From NCBI GenBank assembly GCA_900321645.1, contig ONWZ01000071.1, positions 1 through 13,780 on the forward strand: a stretch of 13,780 nucleotides of DNA, in the 5' to 3' direction. Source of the DNA: an uncultured Eubacteriales bacterium. GTDB lineage: Bacteria; Bacillota_I; Bacilli_A; RF39; UBA660. The position numbers and the translations under genes are program-made. Shown here one piece after another: positions 7,267 to 12,984 of the stretch (the stretch's first letter is position 1; the number at the start of each line of letters is the position of its first letter). The notes under the pieces were generated by a model, which saw only the letters and a program-made list of their open reading frames with translations, made no database searches and was not told the DNA's origin.

Positions 7267-7716
7267 ATGACTTTATCTGAAAAAATAAATAATGACATGA
7301 TTAGTTACATGAAAAGTAAAGATAGTTTTTCACTTGGTGTAGTAAGAATGGTAAAAGGGGCTATCCAATTAGAAAAAATCAATCTTAAACGTGAACTAAA
7401 TGATGATGAAGTAGTAGCAGTAATTGCTAAACAAATAAAAATGCGTAATGATTCAATTAGCGAGTTTGAAAAAGCTAATCGTAATGATTTGGTTGAACAA
7501 TATCAAAAAGAAATTGAATTATTAAAGCAATATATGCCTGAACAATTATCTGATGAGGATATAAATAAGATAATTGATGAGGCTTTTGCAAGTATCAATC
7601 CAACTGGTCCTAAAGATATGGGCCTAATAATGCGTGAAGTATCACCAAAATTAAAGGGTAGAGCAGATATGGGAAAAGTAAATGCCCTTATCAAAGATAA
7701 ACTTGCAAATCTATAA
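7267..7716 (+). CDS. yqeY: GatB/YqeY family protein
   Basis: Small helical protein related to the tail domain of the GatB amidotransferase subunit; its exact role is not settled, but rpsU-yqeY is a conserved pair in Bacillota. The 149-residue product has the family hallmarks K-Q-Y-M-P-E-Q-L (near 86-93) and the C-terminal segment with S-P-K-L-K-G-R-A-D followed by a helix ending in K-D-K-L. I place the start at ATG 7267, with AGGAG at 7254-7258 and eight bases of spacing. An in-frame GTG at 7258 lies in the ribosome binding site itself and is unlikely to be used. Transcription probably ends at the hairpin at 7818-7845. Confidence 0.92.
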   Translation: MTLSEKINNDMISYMKSKDSFSLGVVRMVKGAIQLEKINLKRELNDDEVVAVIAKQIKMRNDSISEFEKANRNDLVEQYQKEIELLKQYMPEQLSDEDINKIIDEAFASINPTGPKDMGLIMREVSPKLKGRADMGKVNALIKDKLANL

Positions 7717-7724
7717 TTTATTGG

Positions 7725-7798
7725 TATCACCTATAGGATATCTAGTAATCACTTACAATACAGAATATTAGATATAAAAAACCATCCTATAGATGATA
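7725..7798 (-). repeat. 74-bp nested inverted repeat; MITE-like element or structured RNA
   Basis: The ends 7725-7739 and 7784-7798 are inverted repeats over 15 bases with one C/A mismatch on the plus strand. On the minus strand that position is a U-G pair, so all 15 can pair. Inside, ATATCTA (7738-7744) and TAGATAT (7769-7775) pair, and directly next to them GTAA/TTAC (7745-7756) closes a four-base loop that reads GTGA, a GNRA-type loop, only on the minus strand. The result is a rod with two bulges on one side. Both ends begin with TA, which would also fit a TA target site of a Tc1/mariner or IS630-type miniature element. No reading frame exists inside. Which strand, if any, is functional is unknown. 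Confidence 0.6.
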
Positions 7799-7801
7799 TA
7801 G

Positions 7802-7815
7802 CGTGTTTAAACACG
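7802..7815. repeat. perfect 14-bp palindrome
   Basis: CGTGTTTAAACACG is fully self-complementary, lying between the nested repeat and the terminator. It could be a protein-binding site or a small hairpin (CGTGT stem, TTAA loop). I do not recognise it as the site of a known regulator. Confidence 0.6.
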
Positions 7816-7817
7816 AG

Positions 7818-7850
7818 AAAAGCAATGTAACCACACATTGCTTTTTATTT
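7818..7850 (+). terminator. intrinsic terminator of rpsU-yqeY
   Basis: An 11-bp perfect stem (7818-7828 with 7835-7845, core AGCAATGT/ACATTGCT) and a 6-base loop is followed by TTTTTATTTT. It overlaps the stop codon of the convergent exoribonuclease gene. On the minus strand the hairpin ends in only TTTT then C, so termination of the leftward gene may be less efficient and could let transcription enter the structured element. Confidence 0.8.
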
Positions 7851-9935
7851 TGTTAAAACTTTTTTCTTAACTTTTTCATTAATCATATCTAATACTTTAA
7901 CATTAAAGTTATCGTTAATTGGATCGACATTTGTTATTTTTACTAATAATTTTGTTCCAATTTTTAAATGTTGCCCCGTCGTTCTGTCGTAGTAGCGTTT
8001 TCTTTTGCTATCATAACCTAGAATATTTTTTAAAACATGACTATCAAAATATGTTTCAACACCCTCTAATCTAATTTTGATGTTACTGCCAATTTCTGTA
8101 ATTGTAGCTTCATAAACGGCATCTTTATTCCTTGAAAGCATTTTTAATATTTGTCTTCTTTCAGCAATCATTTCAGCCATATCAGCTTGTCTTTCCATTT
8201 TAGAAGCATGTTCACATAATTCTTTTAAGGTGCTCTCTAATTCTTTCAAATATTCCAGTGTTAGTTTATCGGGTTTCATAAAGATCAAATCAATCATTGT
8301 GTGAACCAACAAATCAGCTAGTCTTCGAATAGGGCTAGTAAAATGTAGATAAGCCGGTAGACCTAAGGCATAGTGGCCAAGATTCTCGGTCGCATATCTT
8401 GCTCTTTGCATCGTCATAACTAACATTTGACTAATGATTGGATATTCTTCATAAGTACTAAGAATTTGTAGTATTTTTTGCAATGCTTTTGGATTCTCAA
8501 CATCAGTTATCGGTTTAATATGAAAGCCCTCTTTATTAAGTTTATCAATTACGGCATTAACTTTATATAAATCAGGAAATTCATGAATTCTAAAGACGGT
8601 AAACATATCCATATTGATAAACCAATTAGCAACTGTTTCATTGGCTCCAATCATTAAGTTTTCAATAATCTTTCTACTAATACTATTTTCTTTATTAGCG
8701 ACGCTCTTAATCGTGCCATCTTCATTATAGGTAATTGATAGTTCCGTATTGGCAAAATTAATTTTACCATTTTCTAAGACATAGCGTTTTTCTAATCGAA
8801 CGGCGGCATCATAAAGTAGATACAACGTTTTCTCAAATTTTTCATATCCTGGAACCATCTTATTATGCATAATTATTTCATCGACATCTTCATATGTCAT
8901 TTTCTTTTTAGAATTGATTACTGAATATTGAATATCATAATTAATAATATTACCATCTTTATCGATATCGATAATGACTGTTTTGGTAAGCCTATCACTA
9001 TTTGGATTTAATGAACATATCCCATTTGATATTACATGATGTAACATATGAAAAACCGAATTATTCATATATAAACTAGTTGTTTTTTCACATGCTCTTT
9101 CAAATAGTTTTGAATTGGATTTAACATAATGGGAAACATCAGCAATATGAACATATACTCTAATAATATTATCATCAAGCATTTCTGCAGAGACACCATC
9201 ATCCATATCTTTGGTATTAGCACCGTCGATGGTGAAACATAATTGTCCACGATAATCAGTTCTATCCTTCATTTCATCTTCAGTAACATAAGTTGGATAA
9301 TTATCTAACTCTTTTAAATAATTTTCGTCATAATTATTATCAAAACCATAATTAAAAGCAATGGCTATATCATCGATTAAAGGATCATCTTTTCTACCAA
9401 TTTTTCCTAAATAAACAGCTTCTGGGATATCATTCATATTTTCAGGATCAATATTAACCATAATGATATCACCATCTGATAAATTTTCTAAAATATTGTG
9501 ATTAAACTTAAAAGCGATATTACTGTGAAAAGGAATTACTTGCTTTTTACCATCAATTTCTTTAATTTCACATGTCATCTTTCCTAATGGGCGATGCACA
9601 ATTGATACGATCTCAGCTTCATCATTATTAATTCTAAAAGTAACAACATCATTTAAAATTACATCATTAAAAAAATTAGATGCTACCGTAATTTTTTCGC
9701 CGTTATAGAAAATGTATTTTCTTCCACTTGAAGAAACTGTAATGTTGCCAATACATAAATCTTCTGGGAAAAGATAATATCTATTTTCTTTTTGGAAAAT
9801 TATCCCATCTAATTTTAATTTTAATAAGATATGTTCTAGTTCATCTTTATTAATATTAATTTTATTCATTAAATTTTTAAACGTTAATTTGCCACTATTT
9901 TCTTTAATGATTGTTAATATTTTATCTTCCATCAT
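7845..9935 (-). CDS. second RNase II/R family 3'-5' exoribonuclease, diverged
   Basis: Paralogue of the rnr product in this window, 696 residues. It has an N-terminal winged-helix segment (about 1-56), OB-like domains, the RNB domain and an S1-like C-terminus (about 625-690). The metal motif reads DGANTKDMDD (237-246): the four key aspartates remain while two neighbouring positions differ from the rnr copy. HIADVSHYV and SPIRR are intact, so it should be active. Start choice: ATG at 9935 or the adjacent ATG at 9932, both behind AGGGG; 9932 has the better spacing. An in-frame ATG at 9989 is rejected because it lies in the -35 of the likely promoter. Whether it replaces RNase II or has its own targets cannot be told from sequence. 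Confidence 0.88.
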   Translation of the reverse strand: MMEDKILTIIKENSGKLTFKNLMNKININKDELEHILLKLKLDGIIFQKENRYYLFPEDLCIGNITVSSSGRKYIFYNGEKITVASNFFNDVILNDVVTFRINNDEAEIVSIVHRPLGKMTCEIKEIDGKKQVIPFHSNIAFKFNHNILENLSDGDIIMVNIDPENMNDIPEAVYLGKIGRKDDPLIDDIAIAFNYGFDNNYDENYLKELDNYPTYVTEDEMKDRTDYRGQLCFTIDGANTKDMDDGVSAEMLDDNIIRVYVHIADVSHYVKSNSKLFERACEKTTSLYMNNSVFHMLHHVISNGICSLNPNSDRLTKTVIIDIDKDGNIINYDIQYSVINSKKKMTYEDVDEIIMHNKMVPGYEKFEKTLYLLYDAAVRLEKRYVLENGKINFANTELSITYNEDGTIKSVANKENSISRKIIENLMIGANETVANWFINMDMFTVFRIHEFPDLYKVNAVIDKLNKEGFHIKPITDVENPKALQKILQILSTYEEYPIISQMLVMTMQRARYATENLGHYALGLPAYLHFTSPIRRLADLLVHTMIDLIFMKPDKLTLEYLKELESTLKELCEHASKMERQADMAEMIAERRQILKMLSRNKDAVYEATITEIGSNIKIRLEGVETYFDSHVLKNILGYDSKRKRYYDRTTGQHLKIGTKLLVKITNVDPINDNFNVKVLDMINEKVKKKVLTK

Positions 9936-9950
9936 ATTTCCCCTAAACAC

Positions 9951-9969
9951 AACTATATTAAGTATAGTT
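9951..9969. promoter_or_regulatory. inverted repeat over the -10 of the second exoribonuclease, possible operator
   Basis: AACTATA (9951-9957) and TATAGTT (9963-9969) form a perfect 7-bp inverted repeat around five central bases. It covers the -10 hexamer and likely transcription start of the leftward gene. An AT-rich 7-bp repeat can arise by chance, so this is only a candidate. Confidence 0.35.
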
Positions 9970-9989
9970 AAATAATGATAATAAATCAA
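9961..9989 (-). promoter_or_regulatory. promoter of the second exoribonuclease gene
   Basis: On the minus strand TTGATT (9984-9989) and TATACT (9961-9966) are 17 bases apart. Transcription would start near 9954, leaving about 20 bases before the ATG at 9935. This position argues against the longer reading frame starting at 9989. Confidence 0.65.
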
Positions 9990-10018
9990 CCCACTTTACA
10001 AAAATTTGATAATTAATC

Positions 10019-10047
10019 TTAACAAATTAAAAAAAATATGGTAGAAT
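10019..10047 (+). promoter_or_regulatory. promoter of the F420-ligase-like gene
   Basis: TTAACA (10019-10024) and TAGAAT (10042-10047) are 17 bases apart, with TG one base before the -10. Transcription would begin near 10054, downstream of the in-frame ATG at 10038 and just before the strong AAGGAGG at 10061. This fixes the start of the gene at 10074. Confidence 0.7.
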
Positions 10048-10073
10048 TTAAATGTAGTGTAAGGAGGTACATT

Positions 10074-11255
10074 ATGAGATGTGTGGGTACAGTGGTTAGA
10101 GGAATTAGAACTCCAATCATAAAAGAAGATACTGATTTAGTTGCAACCGTAATTGATTCGGTCATGAAAGCAAAAGAGAATGAAGGGTTTGAATTTAGAG
10201 ATCGTGATATCATTGCCATAACTGAAGCAGTTGTCGGAATATCTGAAGGTAATTATGTTTCAGTTGATAATATTGCTAAATTTGTTACTAATTTATTTCC
10301 AGAAAAAGAAGTTGGCTTAGTTTTCCCAATTTTAAGTAGAAATCGTTTTTCCATGATTTTAAAAGGTATTGCTAGAGGTATGGATAAAATAACAATGCTA
10401 TTATCTTTCCCTAAGGATGAAGTCGGTAATAGTATTATGAATAAAGAAGATTTACTTAATTCACCATTTGGTTTTGGTGATATTATCAGTGAACAAGATT
10501 ATGAAAAATATTTTGGTAAATTTGTTCATCCATTTACGGGAATCAATATGGTTAAATTCTATCGTGAATTAATTGAAAGTGAAAATTGTAAAGCAGAATT
10601 TGTTTTCTCAAATGATGAAACAGATATTTTAAAGTATACGCATAACGTTATCAATTGCGATATTCATACAAGATATGAAACAAAAGCTAAATTAAAAGAA
10701 AAAGGAGCTAATGTTTATGGTCTATATGAAATTATGAATAAACCAATTGATGGCTCTGGTTTTAATCCTGATTATGGTTTGTTAGGTTCTAATAAATCAA
10801 CTGAAGAACGATTAAAACTATTCCCTAAAACTGGTCAAACAGTTGTTGAAACAATTCAAAAGAAAATGAAGGAATTAACCGGTAAAAATATTGAAGTTAT
10901 GGTCTATGGTGACGGAGCTTTCAAAGATCCTGTCGGTGGTATTTGGGAATTAGCCGATCCGGTTGTATCCCCAGCCCATACTAAAGGCTTAGATGGCACT
11001 CCTAACGAAATAAAATTAAAATATATTTCTGATAATGTTTATGATAATTTGCGCGGTGAAGAATTAGCCGAAGCAATTAGAAAAGAAATAAGAGCTAAAC
11101 AAAGTAATCTAACAGGTTCAATGTTATCTCAAGGCACCACTCCAAGAAGATTAACTGACTTAATTGGCTCATTATGTGACTTAACGAGTGGTTCTGGTGA
11201 TAAAGGTACACCAGTTGTCTTCATTCAAGGTTACTTTGATAATTACGCTGATTAA
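10074..11255 (+). CDS. coenzyme F420-0:L-glutamate ligase-like protein
   Basis: A 393-residue homologue of the F420 gamma-glutamyl ligase (CofE) domain, of the long form found in many Bacillota. Visible landmarks are R-D-R-D-I-I-A-I-T-E-A-V-V-G-I-S-E-G-N (42-60), matching the CofE GDI...KxxSxxEG region, then Y-G-D-G-A-F-K-D-P-V-G-G-I-W-E (278-292) and L-T-S-G-S-G-D-K-G-T-P (370-380). CofE adds gamma-linked glutamates to F420-0 using GTP. No F420 biosynthesis gene is in the window and such bacteria generally lack F420, so the substrate here is likely different; the classic activity should not be assumed. Start ATG 10074 has AAGGAGG six to seven bases upstream. Its stop overlaps the ribosome binding site of the next gene. 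Confidence 0.82.
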   Translation: MRCVGTVVRGIRTPIIKEDTDLVATVIDSVMKAKENEGFEFRDRDIIAITEAVVGISEGNYVSVDNIAKFVTNLFPEKEVGLVFPILSRNRFSMILKGIARGMDKITMLLSFPKDEVGNSIMNKEDLLNSPFGFGDIISEQDYEKYFGKFVHPFTGINMVKFYRELIESENCKAEFVFSNDETDILKYTHNVINCDIHTRYETKAKLKEKGANVYGLYEIMNKPIDGSGFNPDYGLLGSNKSTEERLKLFPKTGQTVVETIQKKMKELTGKNIEVMVYGDGAFKDPVGGIWELADPVVSPAHTKGLDGTPNEIKLKYISDNVYDNLRGEELAEAIRKEIRAKQSNLTGSMLSQGTTPRRLTDLIGSLCDLTSGSGDKGTPVVFIQGYFDNYAD

Positions 11256-11264
11256 GGAGGAAAT

Positions 11265-11669
11265 ATGGATAAGAAAAAACTATTATTTATTATTGGTATA
11301 ATTTTAATTGTTATTCTTGGTATTATTGCTATTAATATGAGTAAAAAGAGTAAGGAACTAGAAGTAATTGACGAATTAAATGAAAATATTTTAAAAGATA
11401 CCATAATTGATAATATTAGTATAACTGATCAATCCGTAATTACAAGAGATGGTTTATCAACTTTTATGGCTAATGTCACAAATAAGGGTAACGATACAAT
11501 ACATGTTGATAATTTATATATCGTCTTTACTATTGATGGCGAAGAAATTGAAGCTTTAGTTATCAGTAATAGTGATATTGATTCAAATCAAATAGTACCA
11601 ATAAGCTTAGTTTTTGATCGTGATATTTCAAAAGCCACCAAAGTTGATTATAAAAACATAAAAGATTAA
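11265..11669 (+). CDS. small anchored extracytoplasmic protein, unknown function
   Basis: A 134-residue protein with a lysine start, one membrane helix (about 6-24) and no lipobox cysteine, then a linker and a domain outside the cell. Residues 45-134 look like an immunoglobulin-like beta sandwich of the FxLYD type: T-F-M-A-N-V-T-N-K-G-N-D-T-I (66-79), then L-Y-I-V-F-T-I-D-G-E-E (84-94) and a final strand. Such domains are common in Gram-positive surface proteins of unknown role; this assignment is by pattern only. It starts nine bases after the F420-ligase-like gene with GGAGG four bases upstream and is followed by a strong terminator, so the two form one unit. Confidence 0.75.
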   Translation: MDKKKLLFIIGIILIVILGIIAINMSKKSKELEVIDELNENILKDTIIDNISITDQSVITRDGLSTFMANVTNKGNDTIHVDNLYIVFTIDGEEIEALVISNSDIDSNQIVPISLVFDRDISKATKVDYKNIKD

Positions 11670-11700
11670 GAAGTAGTTTAATAAACTATTTCTTTTTTTT
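11668..11700 (+). terminator. intrinsic terminator after the two-gene F420-ligase-like unit
   Basis: GAAGTAGTTT (11670-11679) pairs with AAACTATTTC (11683-11692), ten pairs including one G-U, around a three-base loop, followed by eight T. The stem starts directly after the stop codon at 11667-11669. Confidence 0.82.
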
Positions 11701-11712
11701 AAATTTTTGATG

Positions 11713-11718
11713 TATAAT
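11713..11718 (+). promoter_or_regulatory. probable -10 element for rnfC
   Basis: TATAAT preceded by TTTTTGATG resembles the extended -10 elements elsewhere in the window, but the TG lies directly against the hexamer instead of one base away. The matching -35 position falls in the T-tract of the preceding terminator (TTCTTT, 11690-11695) and is poor. Confidence 0.5.
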
Positions 11719-11739
11719 TAAAATAAGGAGAGTATACAT

Positions 11740-12984
11740 ATGGTAGCAATCGAAGACTATAAAGTTAATCCTAAACAATCCATTATCGATGATTTAGCCA
11801 TTCAAATAGTCTATATTCCATTAGTAAGTAAAATGGGATATGTCTATAAAGAAATTGTTCAATCAGGTGATTATGTAACGATTGGTATGCCTATCGGTAA
11901 AAATAATATTTCCGATATTCCTTTGTTGTCTTCAGTTAGTGGTATCGTCTTAGGATTTGAAGAAAAATATTTAGCAAATGGTAACCCTGTTAAATGTCTT
12001 GCTATCGAAAATGACTTTAAAGAAAAATACCAAGATAAACCAGGTAAAATTAAAGATATTACCAAGTATTCAAAAGAAGAATTTATCTATCTCTTAAAAA
12101 AAAGCGCCATTACTGGAATGTCTGGTTCTGGATTTCCCACCTATATCAAGTATGAAACTGATAAACCATTAAAATACTTAATTGTCGATGGGGCTGAATG
12201 TGAAATATATGCTTCTTCTGATAGTGCTAGAATGTACAATAATCCCGAAGATATTTTAGAGTGTATTGATGCAATCTTAGAAATAATGGAGATGGATAAA
12301 GCATATATTGCGATAAATGAAAAGAATGAAGTAATAATTCATAAATTTTTAAAATATATTAATAGTTATCCCAATATTAAAATATATCCCCTTGAAGATG
12401 GATATCCGAATGGATATGAAAGATATTTAGTAAATGAAATATTAGGACTTACTTATGATAAATTACCAATTGAAGTAGGGGTAATCAACGAAAATGTATC
12501 GACGATATATGCTATTTACGAAGCCCTAAAATATCATCAACCATTAACCGAAAGAATTGTTACTATTAGTGGTAATGGTATTGAAAAACCCGCTAATTAT
12601 CTCTTGAAAATAGGAACAAGCTTTGAAGAAATATTAAAAGCAAAGAATCTTGAGAAAGATATTAAAAAACCATTAATTATCGCTGGTGGAGCGATGATGG
12701 GAACATCCATTCCTAGTGATGAATTAGTAGTTACGGCAGACACTAATTGTATTTTAATTATGGAAGATACGAATGAAAAACCAACTGAATGTATCAAATG
12801 TGGTAAATGCAGTGAAGTATGTCCCATGAATTTAATTCCATCTTTAATTATTGATAATCCAAAAGATAAAGATAAATTAAAAATTGATAAATGTATTAAT
12901 TGTGGTTTATGTTCTTATGTTTGTCCTTCTAAAATTGAAGTAAGAGAAATTATCAAAAAGATTAAGGAGGGTAAAGATGACTAA
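11740..12984 (+). CDS. rnfC: electron transport complex subunit RnfC
   Basis: Membrane-associated subunit of the Rnf complex that exchanges electrons with NAD(H) and passes them through iron-sulfur clusters. The 414-residue product has an N-terminal barrel-sandwich part, the flavin/NADH loop G-M-S-G-S-G-F-P-T (126-134), D-G-A-E-C-E (150-155), an SLBB-like part and two 4Fe-4S motifs: C351, C354, C357, C361 and C385, C388, C391, C395. It is a little shorter than typical RnfC (about 430-440) and several usually fixed positions differ: GLGGAGFP reads GMSGSGFP, and GGPMMG reads GGAMMG (316-321). The start has AAGGAG nine bases upstream. Its end overlaps the next gene by eight bases, as expected for an rnf operon. 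Confidence 0.9.
   Translation: MVAIEDYKVNPKQSIIDDLAIQIVYIPLVSKMGYVYKEIVQSGDYVTIGMPIGKNNISDIPLLSSVSGIVLGFEEKYLANGNPVKCLAIENDFKEKYQDKPGKIKDITKYSKEEFIYLLKKSAITGMSGSGFPTYIKYETDKPLKYLIVDGAECEIYASSDSARMYNNPEDILECIDAILEIMEMDKAYIAINEKNEVIIHKFLKYINSYPNIKIYPLEDGYPNGYERYLVNEILGLTYDKLPIEVGVINENVSTIYAIYEALKYHQPLTERIVTISGNGIEKPANYLLKIGTSFEEILKAKNLEKDIKKPLIIAGGAMMGTSIPSDELVVTADTNCILIMEDTNEKPTECIKCGKCSEVCPMNLIPSLIIDNPKDKDKLKIDKCINCGLCSYVCPSKIEVREIIKKIKEGKDD

Noticed and set aside
7717..7844. Small protein encoded in the convergent gap
   Set aside because: The only ATG codons on the plus strand are followed at once by stops, and no ribosome binding site or usable frame is present on either strand.
9936..9989. 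N-terminal extension of the second exoribonuclease from ATG 9989
   Set aside because: The 18 extra residues overlap the -35 and -10 elements and do not resemble the family; AGGGG lies before the ATG pair at 9935/9932.
10038..10073. ATG at 10038 as start of the F420-ligase-like gene
   Set aside because: It lies inside the predicted promoter, upstream of the likely transcription start, and the AAGGAGG would fall within the coding sequence; ATG 10074 fits.
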